27,007 nt of DNA from Perkinsus chesapeaki. Lineage: Eukaryota > Perkinsozoa > Perkinsida > Perkinsidae. Made by a program: the position numbers and the translations under genes. This document shows, piece by piece, positions 1-9,276 of this stretch. Numbering within the stretch: position 1 is the stretch's first letter; every line of letters begins with the position of its first letter. The notes beneath the pieces were generated by a model, which was not told where the DNA came from, did not search any database, and saw only the letters and a list, made by a program, of their open reading frames with translations. The DNA lies in contig JAAPAO010000499.1 in assembly GCA_013115145.1 (NCBI GenBank), positions 1-27,007 of the forward strand, given 5' to 3'.

Positions 1-839
1 GTTTCTAAGAATGTGTCGCACCGATTTTGCACAAATTTTTCAATTACTCACTACTGACAAGGAGTTTGGCTCTAAAACTTGGAGGATATACTTATTTTGA
101 CCAGGGAACATATCCTTGAGGTGATCGTTGATGAGTACACCTTAGTTGTTCTTAAACCCTCGAAAAACACGAGTTGATAAGAATTTGACGCGCAGTGTAT
201 ATAATATTTCCACGGCGCTGTATCCAATAAAGTAACTTCTGTCTCACCTTAATGGCCGCCGCCAAACACAGACCAGTACCAGTATTCCCACTGGTAGGCT
301 CTATAAGGGTATCACCAGGCCGGATCTGACCATCATTTGACGGAAATATGGTATAATTAAACTACCCGTCCCTCTTCCTCTGCAGCTTCTATCATTCGTA
401 ATGCTATTCTATCCTTGACACTCCCTCCTGGATTGAAGTACTCTGCCTTAGCCCACAGCTCACCTAAATCATTAATAATAGTAATACGCCAATTTGACGT
501 GTCGTCTGATTCGAGCAAATGAACCTATCAACTTCACCAAGCCGCCAGAATCAGTGCGCAACAAATCCCATTTTCCGACGACCCACACACCCCCGGCTTA
601 CAGGGCAGATCGAATTCCTTCATGACCCTCTCCAGCTTAATCAAGGGAGTTTTGCCCACCAACTCGAGGGCACTATCGACTTTCAAACCGCTACCAGCTG
701 CAGACGACTTCGACGTTTTGCCGAAAATTTTATGGGGGCATTCGGCGAGACCATCTCCGACTTTCCATGTGCACTTTTTGAGACCATCATAATCTGGAAA
801 TGTCATTGCGGAGTCATCGTGGTTGAGAGGGGGAGACAT
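1..839 (-). CDS. Cystathionine beta-synthase / cysteine synthase family enzyme, 5' part
   Basis: PLP-dependent beta-replacement enzyme of sulfur amino acid metabolism. Three exons can be read on the minus strand: 839-602, 463-366 and 325-248. Joined, they give the family motifs in order: [10 protein letters not shown], a K[13 protein letters not shown] stretch holding the PLP-binding lysine, and [16 protein letters not shown], the phosphate- and substrate-binding loop. The introns are 464-601 and 326-365 (40 nt), both GT-AG and phase-consistent. The third intron starts at 247; I could not find the next exon in 1-246, so the rest of the gene lies beyond the left edge. I chose the ATG at 839 because a pyrimidine-rich AG (841-842) sits immediately upstream, fitting a trans- or cis-splice acceptor. 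The Tyr-Phe-Asn-Pro form of the lysine motif resembles CBS more than bacterial CysK, but the C-terminal regulatory part is not visible, so CBS versus cysteine synthase stays open. Confidence 0.85.
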
Positions 840-1549
840 TCTGATGTAAAAATGGGAAAAACTTCTCAAAAGTTAGTGAATCTTAGAAATAGGGAATAAC
901 AGAACACTTCTCCATAAACATACCCGAACATACTTATCACCAGCGGGCGGAAGGTGTAGCCATCTCTGAGGGACCCAGTCTAACTTTCATTATGGATAGC
1001 CTTGGCTAATATCTCCTCGATGAGAACTAAAAGATCAAGTAAAAGAGCTTGGAGTACATGTACTAACCAATAAAATTAAGTAAAATAGGTATTTGCTGAT
1101 AATGCAAGGTGATCGACGGCTCAAATGCAGTGAATGGCTACCACGCTAGACTTATAATATCATCTATTCCCTAAAAAATACGAAAAATTGACGATTGAAA
1201 ATGAAGGTAATGATAATTGCGAAGGTCAATCACCTTCTTAACTTCTAAAAAAGAAGACGAGCTTATCATAAGCCGACTACTAAAAATATTACTGCTGGTG
1301 AAAGCGCTGTGGTAAAGTACCCAAAATTGGTAACCATACAAACAAAGATCACACCAACAACCACAAAAATAGCGCAACATCATCGAGTACTGCAACCCCA
1401 ATCATTTCCCGCGCGCCCATTAATTCACTGAACTCAACAACTTGCAACATTCACAAGCGTGCGGCGGTTCGAACCGCCTCCTCCATCCTCTCCTCTTGCC
1501 AAGGCTTCTGGCCTTCGCTGTACTTATATCAAAAATGAAATATAACAAC
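840..1549. other. Intergenic region between the CBS-like and MPP-beta-like genes
   Basis: About 710 bases with no coding region I can support; the ORFs here are short and match no family. The minus strand would carry the promoter and leader of the CBS-like gene, and a GC-rich run near 1410-1420 loosely resembles the core of the GCGCGC element found upstream of two other genes. A perfect 16-bp palindrome lies at 1463-1478. The part next to 1549 should hold the MPP-beta-like 3' UTR. Confidence 0.5.
1463..1478. repeat. Perfect 16-bp palindrome
   Basis: GGCGGTTCGAACCGCC is an exact inverted repeat with no spacer, about 75 bases past the stop codon of the MPP-beta-like gene. It could form a short hairpin in the transcript. 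It contains a T-loop-like TTCGAA, but no tRNA fold can be built around it. Confidence 0.6.
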
Positions 1550-4069
1550 CTAATATCTCCACCACCAAGTCTGTCTGCGGATATCCCAAAGTTGAAGAAG
1601 ACCATGAAGTGGGCCAACTCCAGTCATAGTGATTTCAGCGTCATGAAGTCTGTTCCAAGCGACGCGTTGAATCTCCTCTGAGAGGGAAAAGTACACGACG
1701 ACGAATGGTACATTTTGTGACGACTTACGAGAATCGATTTGATCCAGTCTTTCCACAAACTCAGCCGGCGACACTCTTCGACCGTATGCGAGGATCTGCC
1801 TGCCAATGTCCTCAGCAACCCCTGAAAATGGAAATTTTCGGAAAAGTTTTTGATGGCGGCAATGTTACTACCAGTGGTGTTGTCCAATCCCGAGAAGAAG
1901 TTGGTTTTAAGTTCACGTTTGGCCTTCATAACTTCCTCTTCGGTGAGGGAATACGAGAAGCTTGTTACACCGAACATGAGGTCACCTGAAAAAGGAGAAA
2001 ATCGAAACCGTCGGAAAATAGTTAACAAGATTTCCCATTGTTGTTGATGGAATTATATAACGTGTGGCACATAGGAGACGACGACAGCGAACCACCGTAT
2101 ACTTGCAGCAGCAGCAGCCGCAATCTCAAACGTCATCGACCAGCCGTATCGGATATGCTATTTAAAAGGAGCAACAGCCTCCCTGTCATACCAACAGCGT
2201 GCTCAACAGCAACCTCATCAGTGGCGATATAGAAGCCGAATAGTCCTGTGTCTTTATAGGAAATGTTGAAGCCCGTATAGTAATCTGAAAATAAATTAAA
2301 AACCGCAAAGTACTAGTACAACTTACCAAAGCAACCAACATCCATTCTGGTAGCTCCTGTCTGAGTTATCCTATTGGCCGATTGCAAACCAGGGACCAGT
2401 CCTGAGATGGAAACATTCCTCAAAATCGACTTCAACAATGACACGTTACATTTAAAGGGGTGGTGGTGGAATAACCACATCTACATACGCTCTCGAGGCC
2501 AAAAAACTTCCATAAATTGTCCCCTCAATTTTTGGACTTGTTAATAATTTACCCCAGCTATTCGATAAAGAAGCATATAACCTTATATATACCACCGTAT
2601 ACTTCTCACCTTCATTCTTCTTATCATAACTTCCAATGATAGAGTTCATCAACATAAACGTCAGATGGTCAGGGCTTCTCCACGGCACACCTTCGTAGGC
2701 AATCGCCACGTGAGCTGTCGGGCCCATATCGTCATTCCTAACAAGCACCAAAAATGCGCCACGAAATTCGAGCGGGCTACTACCTGTACACCAACTCCGA
2801 TGCGCAAAAATACGGTTTCTCCTCGAACATTCTCGGACCGGCTGTCGGACGCAACTTAGCAAACTTCTTTTCGGCCTGTAAAGGAAAATGTAAAACGTGA
2901 AACGCTTCGCTCCGCCCTACTTCCTTCACTATCTCGGCATGATCGACCGGACCAACAGCCACTAGGACCATACGATCGGCTGTGAAGTTGTTGTGCAGGT
3001 AGTTGGTCATATGGTCACGATTGATGGTCGCAACATTCTCCTCCGGACCAATGACAGTTTGCCTGAGCAAATTGATACGATGAAATGTAAACTTGCGATA
3101 ATGACACAATAATATTATATTTTCAGCACTCCGTTTGCCTGAGGCTTATACTTGAGCCTCAGTTTTATTATTCACATCAAACGATAACGAAACGATAGCT
3201 GGTATAAAGTACAAAAGGGATTGGCAGGAATTCTCTTTCTTACAGTTCTTGCAAGGTTGCCTATTAAACCAATACCGAGCAAGTCTACTGCAGCAAGTTG
3301 AGCCAAATAGAGTACTATTTACCCTAAAGAGCAATCCCTATAGCAGGCAGTGTGGACTTTGTCATAGAGGAGCTCTTCATAAGATTGATTAACAGCTTGG
3401 AGATCTTGGACGATCCTGATGCGCTCCTAAAGGCAACAACGAAGTAACCTCGGAAATATCTTTCAGTTTCACCTGTTCGATCTCATCAACGTCAAGCGCT
3501 GGATTCTGAATCACATCAGCGATGATGTCAATGCAAGGAACTATGCCGTCCTTAGGAGTCTTGGCGTAAAACCTGTCGAGGTTGAAGCATGCATTTCATA
3601 TGAAAAAAGATACCACTTACGCCGACTGCTCTCTTCCTGTGTAAGAGTTCAAGTTGGCCCCCAAGTTCTCAACCTGCTTTTCAATTTGATCTCGAGATTT
3701 CGTCTTGCTGCCTTTATACAGAACACGCTCAAGGAAGTGACCAGTACCTATTAACAAGTATCTTTTCGAGGTGCGAGATGCACGCTTCAACCTACCGTTC
3801 GATTCCTTAGTCTCGTATCTTGACCCGGCGTCAACCCAAACGCCAACGGTCGCAGAATCAGAATAGGAAAACTGGGTCGCCACACGCATACCGTTGGAAA
3901 GCCTCGTCACCTACCAAAATCATAAAATGCATGCTTCAACCTAAGATACCACCTGAGTTGGGGCCACATTATGCATCTCATTAGTAATAGTAGAGCCCCA
4001 ATAATAGCTCCTCTTAGCTTGAGTTATTAAACGAGATGAAGACGAAGATACGCAACGACTTGTCAACAT
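1550..4069 (-). CDS. Mitochondrial processing peptidase beta-type subunit (M16 family), altered zinc site
   Basis: Complete gene of 13 exons: 4069-3953, 3910-3796, 3747-3621, 3572-3473, 3426-3323, 3062-2921, 2875-2784, 2737-2596, 2429-2327, 2284-2192, 1985-1872, 1821-1729 and 1677-1550. They total 1470 nt, or 489 aa, the usual MPP-beta length. The N terminus is rich in Ser and Arg like a mitochondrial presequence. The family blocks follow in order: VGVWVDAGSRYET, the HxxE region, NSYTGREQSAFYAK, SYKDTGLFGFY and GDLMFGVTSFSYS, ending in RRQTWWWRY. These resemble apicomplexan MPP-beta. The enzyme normally cleaves presequences in the matrix or forms core 1 of the bc1 complex. Oddly, the zinc motif HxxEH reads H81-F-L-E-R85 (CGT codon at 3727-3725), and the distal Glu aligns by eye with Asp161, so catalysis is doubtful. 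The eighth junction (intron 2430-2595) is the least certain. Confidence 0.9.
2876..2920 (-). repeat. MPP-beta-like intron with family-2 repeat
   Basis: 45-nt GT-AG intron between two well-supported exons. Its 5' half (GGCGGAGCGAAGCG onward) matches the plus strand at 8424-8455 at about 28 of 33 positions, in the leader of an unrelated gene. Confidence 0.6.
3573..3620 (+). repeat. MPP-beta-like intron, family-1 repeat in antisense orientation
   Basis: 48-nt intron separating the GREQS and FYAK coding blocks. The family-1 core GGTTGAAGCATGCATTTCA reads on the plus strand, opposite to the host gene, and AAAAGATACCACTTAC completes the 5' splice site on the gene strand. Confidence 0.75.
3748..3795 (-). 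repeat. MPP-beta-like intron, family-1 repeat in sense orientation
   Basis: 48-nt intron just before the HFLER codons. It opens with GTAGGTTGAAGCGTGCAT and carries AAAGATAC near the 3' end: the same layout as the 3573-3620 intron, but on the other strand. Confidence 0.75.
3911..3952 (-). repeat. MPP-beta-like first intron, family-1 repeat in sense orientation
   Basis: 42-nt intron starting GTGGTATCTTAGGTTGAAGC. Its first 30 bases align without gaps with the second intron of the secreted-protein gene at 13227-13267. Confidence 0.8.
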
Positions 4070-4131
4070 TCCAAAGGCAACAGCAACCTTCAATATATCT
4101 TGAGCACACCTCCAACTATCTCAATGTAAAA

Positions 4132-4153
4132 AGCGCGCGCCCAGATGATCGAT
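4132..4153 (-). promoter_or_regulatory. Shared GCGCGC / ATCGATCAT upstream element, copy 1
   Basis: On the plus strand this reads GCGCGCGCCCA, one base, then ATGATCGAT. It lies 63 bases upstream of the MPP-beta-like ATG. It matches 21 of 22 positions of an element upstream of V-ATPase subunit C (25490-25511), in the same orientation relative to the gene. A promoter or transcription-factor site is the simplest reading. Confidence 0.55.
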
Positions 4154-4230
4154 TTCATGACCAGCACGCGCGACCAATTTCACAACACAAGGGATGGTGA
4201 TAATCCGAAACATGTTGAGCTGAAACATTA

Positions 4231-6335
4231 TCATGCATTCCTTTGGTGAATGATATCTCGAATAGTTGGCTGTAGCCATTCTGGAAGGATCAGGTCTGGT
4301 TTGAGCTGAGCCTCGAGGCTTTCAAGGTTGGAAAGGCAACGTAGTGCCTCTGTATCGGTGAAGTACTGCAACCATCGAAGGAGTTCACGAGCACATGCCA
4401 GAGCGATTCGACGGCAGCGATCGTCAGCTTTGAGAGCAGCGAGATGACCTTCTTGTTGGTGGAGGATGAGGAGACAGTCTATTAGTGTGGACAGGGTCGG
4501 TGGGTCGCAATACCGGCAGCTGTAGAGTATATGGGAGAGCACTCTATCCAGCCAGTGCTCGACCGCTTCGCTAGGAGGGATGCGCAAACCGAACCTGATT
4601 ACAACGATGAGGCGGTGATGGATTGCTGATGGCCTACTTCAGTGTTGCTACCAAATGCACAACTGGCCAGTCTACCATGGCGCGGTCCGTGCAGAATGCC
4701 GTCACTAATTCCACTAGACGATCGTTACTCAGTTGAAAGTGTGCCATTACGAAGGCCAAATCGGGCACACTGTGGCTATCCCAAGCAAGCCCATCGTGAT
4801 ACCCGACAACCTCCGCGAGATTGCCGAGGGCTTTCACGACAACTTGGCGGATTCGTGGGGAATCGATGAGCGCGTTGCCTTGTGCTGCCAGAGTAATGCC
4901 TTTGAGCATCCGCATTATGGTGGCCGGTGGAACCAATGAGGTCGATTCGTGCATTTCATCCGACTCTAAGATACTCGCGGTTTTATCGAAGAGTTCCGGC
5001 CACCGACTGAAGACATAGCCATGAGCGACCAGCTCACCCAGCCCATTAAGAAGGTGCGAGAGAGCAACATACGGCACCTGAATGACAACCCCGTCGCCTT
5101 ACAAACAGCCTAAATGGTGAAGTGGTATAATGCAAAGCCACCCTCTGGAAGGTCCCTGGTTCAATCCCCGCCTACGGAATCAAATCCATCTATGCACTGA
5201 TCCGCTATTAATTCAAATAATCCTTCATTAACCAAACCAGCCTTCGCTGCCGCTGTTATGGCATAAACACTCGAGTTGTAAAAATTGCAATTTGCCATCG
5301 CCAAGTCGTTGCCAATGCAAGACCGATACGACACCAGAATACTCTCCATCAATTCCGAGAACAACGACCCGTACCTACCACCACAATTTAGCTAATTTCC
5401 ATCCTATTCGAAACTCACTCGATACTCTCCAATTTCGCCAGTGCGTTTAAAAGTTGCACTCTTTCGGTCACCAAAATGTGAGCCGTTCTCTTCCGCATTC
5501 GTTTCATTATTCTCCCAATCAGCTCATCTCGCAATCTTATCAACTCCAGCTGGTCACAGTCATTATTCAATACCTTATTACGGTTAACACATATCGAAAG
5601 AGCATACCTATCACAAGGAGACAGGTCGACACAAAGAATTTGCACGCATGCGCACGTACATAATAGATCCAACATCTTCAACCTGGTCAAGATTCTTCTT
5701 AATAAAAATAACCAAATCTTTCGCCAAGCCACCGTCCATGGGCCTGTGGCCGGCATGCAGCCTCGCCAATGTTCGGAATCCTTCAACCACCAAATTGACG
5801 TCTTCATAGGACCGCCAGTGACGTTTAAACTGAACAAAGCAAGTTCCAAGATACCAGCTTAGAGGGTTCGATAGTGGATGGTGTGTGATTCATGCCCGAG
5901 ATGATGAATTCTATCAACAAATATGATAATTAAAGTATGACGGGCATAACTCTAGACCTCCTAATAGGATATCTCAATGGTTCATAGACAGAACTGAACT
6001 GAACTGCCATACAACATTTCACGGAAATATTAGGGACAGCTGCCGGTTGGAAGAACATTGGACACCGAAAAGCGAGCTTCGAGCTAAGATACTACTACCC
6101 TTTCTGTTAATTCCTCCACCTTCCCTAAATCTGCCCTCTCCCCATGGAACAGATTAGGTATCATTCTCCGCATATCTTGGAGCAGCCTCGCATCCTCCCC
6201 CCTAACCGGCGCCAAAACCGTCCGCATTCGTCTGGAATTCGGTCCTGTAGAGTTCTCCTGATGATGACGTGCTCGACTTGAAAACCCACAATTCCGGGGA
6301 CCCAACAACCGTCTTGAAGCCGGCCGAATTAGCAT
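4231..6335 (-). CDS. Helical-repeat protein, probably mitochondrial (HPR/OPR-like)
   Basis: Secure exons are 5374-5176, 5077-4638 and 4594-4231 (stop at 4231). A block around 5842-5660 and one around 5500-5419 come before them, and the first exon is probably 6335-6099. The introns 5375-5418, 5078-5175 and 4595-4637 are phase-consistent. The protein is a run of Leu/Ala-rich helices of about 35-40 residues, without enzymatic motifs. This is like the octo- and heptatricopeptide-type proteins that bind organellar RNA in alveolates, and like the gene at 10143. The first ATG, after an AG acceptor, gives an Arg-rich start (MLIRPASRRLLGPRNCGF) suited to mitochondrial import. An upstream in-frame reading from a TTG is not a credible start. 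The exon order between 5850 and 6098 is unresolved. No RAP domain is visible, so the family label is an inference. Confidence 0.6.
5101..5175 (+). pseudogene. Degenerate tRNA-like sequence inside an intron, antisense to the host gene
   Basis: It lies in the 98-nt intron 5078-5175 of the helical-repeat gene, at the end that forms the 5' splice site. Read on the plus strand it has a D-arm like tRNA-Gly (TGGTGAAGTGGTATAATGC), a damaged anticodon arm and a T-loop segment GGTCCCTGGTTCAATCC. Only about three of five T-stem pairs hold, and the acceptor stem does not close, so I call it a relic. Confidence 0.5.
6060..6098 (-). repeat. Start of a helical-repeat gene intron, weak family-1 match
   Basis: After the last codon of the presequence exon, the minus strand reads GTAGTAGTATCTTAGCTCGA, then AGCTCGCTTTTC. 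This follows the family-1 order (GTAGTATCTTAG, GAAGC, TTTC) with several changes. The donor could be either of two GTAG sites three bases apart; both keep phase 0. Confidence 0.45.
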
Positions 6336-6471
6336 TGCGCAAATACAACTAGGGGAACTGCCACCACGCCCCAGGCGAAAACTCAACGAGATTCTTGCCG
6401 CTGCCAATGTGCCTTTCTGCAGCAGTGTTGAAATTTAAAATGCAATTGTATCAATAAAATAACAGTACGTA

Positions 6472-8340
6472 TCAGCTCTCATCGTTCTCTCTTATGAACG
6501 GCAGCGCCTCGTTGATGAAGACGTTGAAGATCCTATACCATCCTCCCGTTTCATTCCTCATATTTCGACCATATACCACCCGTAGAAGGAAGTCAGGGCA
6601 CATAGCAAAGGCCCATTCAGGCGCACCGTGTTGAACTGCCAGCAGATACAGCAACGCACTGGACCACAACAGAACTGCCTTTGGCGCGCGGTCATACATA
6701 TGCCGTATCCTTGGCGACACTCGCAACATAACACTGCAAAGTAGCATCACACCGACAACCCAAATAAGCCTCTTCCTCCACCACGGCGCCCATGACTCAG
6801 AGACGTACCGCCGAAGGTATCGTTCGGCAATTCCTGCGATCACCGGAAATATCTTTGGCTTCCCAAATCGATCAATTTCAACCAAAGGTCTCCTTCCTCG
6901 GTCATTCAATGTGCCCTGCTTGAAGCTAAGATTCGCGAAATCCTCGTCAAAGCGTGTAAGGATATCCATCATTTTCCCGCGCGCCTCAAATTTGGACATC
7001 CCTCGACATTTATCCCAGGCAAGCCAGGCCAACATCTCAGCTGGTTTCGTCACTGATGGATGAGTCGACGGAGCATCACCATGAAGAGCTTGCCGACATA
7101 ACGCTGATACTTGCAGTCTCAACCGGGGACTCAACGACCTAATAGAAAGATTCTTTCTAGGTTGACTTCCGAGCCCCCCTGAAAACCATTAATTACCATA
7201 CAAATATCTTGTATGAAAATTATGGTAGCTCCGCGTGATAAATTTCTATAAATTATACCGCGTGACGTTTCCTTTAATACTAGGTCGGTCCCTTGTTAAA
7301 CAAGCACGACTTTGTACCATCTCCAAGCCCAGTTTTGCCAGGCTACTTCGCAGACTACCCTCCTTTGCGCAGGACCTCTTCCAGTTATGTAAAAACTATT
7401 TGCACATTTATTATTTCTGAAAGTTCGCGAAAGCCCAACATAGAAAACTCCCCAGCTTTCGTAGTCATTACAACTATAACCAACCCGCCGCCCCTTGCCG
7501 CCCCCGCCGGCCAGTCCCAGCGTGCCCCCCGTACCACCTCGGATGTCGGTTCAAGCAGTCAACTGCAAGCCTTACTGCGTCCGTGTCACCATTATGGTCT
7601 TCAATAGCTAACCTATTATTGGTTGATATCGGCTTGAGCCTGGTCGATTGGGGTAGGAATGCCTGCAGTCTGGTTGGTAACAATGATACCAGACCTTTGG
7701 TGGTTAGCAGACGGCGAAGTCGTGGGGAACAGCCCGCAAGGAACCGAGCACGCTCTATGTCATTCAAGTCGAAGAACTTTAGGGCTGAAAAGGGAGATAT
7801 TAGCAACGGGGAGCAAGGTGGGAATTCGAGGAAGGAGCGGTATTAAAACGGGCAAGATATAATTCTATATATTAACAAAGGAACTTATGTACCCTACTCC
7901 CTCCACCATATCCGACTCCATCAGATGAATAATTTTTTCTATTAAATGACGATAATATTTAATCTCGGAGACTTACAGAAGAGCCCGGCCATCATGAAGC
8001 CCATAGTGCTCCGTTTTAGGGCAGCTTCGATCAGCTCCAGCAATGTCCTTTCCGTTAACATCTCTCTTACTCTACTCGACACTCCACCACAATCGGACAG
8101 CTCCAGATAGACTCCCATTAATAACATTATAATACCAAATAGAGACACCATCAAACATAACCAGACCATTGCCGGGACCACATAAACGACGGCCAAGATA
8201 ATGCCGAGACCAGCAAGGATCGACCCGGCGAGCTCGAGGCTTCGGGGAGTAAGCCGAACCTCGGGAATGATTTCCATCCGAGTCGGAGTATTGGTTTTTA
8301 ATTTATCGAGTGTTAACAAAGTTGTACAAGTTGGGGGCAT
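6472..8340 (-). CDS. Membrane protein with an acyl-CoA-binding (ACBP) domain
   Basis: Three exons, 8340-7977, 7784-7538 and 7138-6472, join in phase to 425 aa. The introns are 7785-7976 (192 nt) and 7139-7537 (399 nt). The N-terminal third has two hydrophobic helices (about residues 37-85). The middle contains an ACBP-like segment split by the second intron: AVRLAVDCLNRHPR, then LRLQVSALCRQALHGDAP and AWLAWDKCRGMSKFEA. These line up with the ACBP helices, the YKQAxxGD motif and the KWxAW motif. Two more hydrophobic stretches follow (WVVGVMLLCSVML and VLLWSSALLYLLAV). ACBP domains hold long-chain acyl-CoA; with membrane anchors at both ends this one could serve lipid handling at an organelle surface. 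The Tyr of YKQA is replaced by Cys. An inner ATG (MEIIPEV, codon 21) could be the true start. Confidence 0.65.
7139..7537 (-). other. Long intron of the ACBP membrane-protein gene
   Basis: 399 bases between a phase-2 donor (GTGGTACGGG) and an acceptor ending CTATTAG. I see no exon, tRNA or clear repeat in it. Two nearby alternative acceptors would lengthen the next exon without breaking the frame. Confidence 0.5.
7828..7845 (+). repeat. Family-4 repeat in an ACBP-gene intron (antisense)
   Basis: GAGGAAGGAGCGGTATTA on the plus strand lies in the 7785-7976 intron of a minus-strand gene. It resembles GGAAAGAGCGGTATGA found in introns near 12216 and 14537. Confidence 0.4.
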
Positions 8341-8545
8341 TCAAGAGGGAGAAGGGACTTGTAAGGGCTTAACAAAAGGAAAACGCTCCTTCGAAAAAAG
8401 CGGAGCGACGTTTTTGGTGGACTGGCGGAGCGAAACGATTCATGTTTACCATTTTGTAATTTGGCTTTGTGCTGCAGAGGTCGAAGCGTGCAAGATACAA
8501 AATAGGTTAGATACAGTTACATTACTATACTCTTGTTTCCACTGT
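8341..8545. promoter_or_regulatory. Divergent promoter region between the ACBP gene and secreted-protein gene 1
   Basis: Only 205 bases separate the two ATGs on opposite strands, so both promoters must lie here. An AG acceptor preceded by pyrimidines ends at 8478, followed by a family-1-like fragment (GAAGCGTGCAAGATAC). This fits a 5' UTR intron or a trans-splice acceptor for the plus-strand gene. Confidence 0.45.
8424..8455 (+). repeat. Family-2 repeat in a gene leader
   Basis: GGCGGAGCGAAACGATTCA and the bases after it match the MPP-beta-like intron 2876-2920 at about 28 of 33 positions. The neighbouring bases near 8400 repeat GCGGAGCGACG. Confidence 0.5.
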
Positions 8546-9276
8546 ATGTCCTTTCCTAAACTCGTCTCACTGGTCTCGTTCCTCTTATCTATCACACTGT
8601 TCTTTAACGGTTGTGCTAGTACACGATCGAACTTCGTTCCAATAACTCCAGCTTCCCCGACTAATGGTCCCAATGGATCCACTACCGATCCCTGGGCTCC
8701 AACAACAACACCAGGAGATGATACTACTACAAGGACTACTGCAAAGCCAGGGTCTTCCTCAACAGAAACAGGGAATAGCCCTACTACGCAAACTACTACT
8801 AGTACACCAGACAGTAGGAATCTTTGTGAGATATGAAATGCACGCTTTAACCTTAGATACGCCTTATACATGTGATTCTGCTACACCAGCCATTGTTGGT
8901 ACTTATGGAGGCAGTTTTAGTGGCCAGGCAAACCAAGGGATTTCGTTACAGTTTGCCCAGCCCAAGAAGATAGGCGTTATGGCCGGTAAGACTTACCAAT
9001 CAAGAAATGAATTGTTTCAAAGATTCGACCATTTTATACCATACTTCCTCAGGATCCTACAATAGTGCCGCCTTCAGCTACAGTAACATATACTACGAGT
9101 TTGTTTCCGGTCAATCTTGGTTCAGCCTTCGCCCATTCGACCATTCCCAGGATCTCCTTTCTCTATTTAACCTCCAAAGCATGGAGCAAGTACGTGTATA
9201 TATAAGTCATCAGTGCGAGCCTGTCCGTATCGACTTCGGCTCGACTGCTAGTGCCTCTTTAAGTAAAGAAGTATAA
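8546..9276 (+). CDS. Small secreted or surface protein with Thr-rich linker, paralogue 1
   Basis: Three exons (8546-8813, 8857-8985, 9053-9276) encode 206 aa; both introns are in phase 1. The N terminus is a signal peptide (hydrophobic residues 6-20, then NGCASTRSNF). A linker of about 60 residues rich in Thr, Ser and Pro follows, likely O-glycosylated. The C-terminal domain of about 115 residues is shared with the gene at 12867: PYTCD, GTYGGSF, SYSNIYYEFV, GQSWFSLR, TASAS. I do not recognise the domain. It has few cysteines and no membrane anchor, so the protein is probably secreted, held in the cell wall, or lipid-anchored through the early Cys. The two genes share exon lengths (both last exons are 224 nt) and intron positions, which proves homology. 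Host- or environment-facing function would be a guess. Confidence 0.75.
8814..8856 (-). repeat. Secreted-protein gene 1 intron, family-1 repeat in antisense orientation
   Basis: 43-nt GT-AG intron. Read on the minus strand it contains AAGGTTAAAGCGTGCATTTC, then ATATC: the family-1 core, opposite to the host gene, as in the MPP-beta-like intron 3573-3620. Confidence 0.7.

Noticed and set aside
956-966. GTAGCCATCTC, resembling a spliced-leader core; also near 23530 (GTAGCCATCTCAAG)
   Set aside because: Only 11-14 bases, at places without a transcript start or acceptor; expected by chance at about this level.
3146-3334. 62-codon minus-strand ORF inside MPP-beta-like intron 3063-3322
   Set aside because: No family match; the flanking exons join seamlessly without it.
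5594-5680. Candidate 25-28 nt introns in the helical-repeat gene (also near 5830, 14714 and 7141)
   Set aside because: Each has an alternative model with a normal-length intron or continuous frame; I have no independent evidence for such tiny introns.
8446-8871. 141-codon minus-strand ORF opposite secreted-protein gene 1
   Set aside because: Shadow of the Thr-rich linker; the plus-strand gene has a signal peptide, introns and a paralogue.
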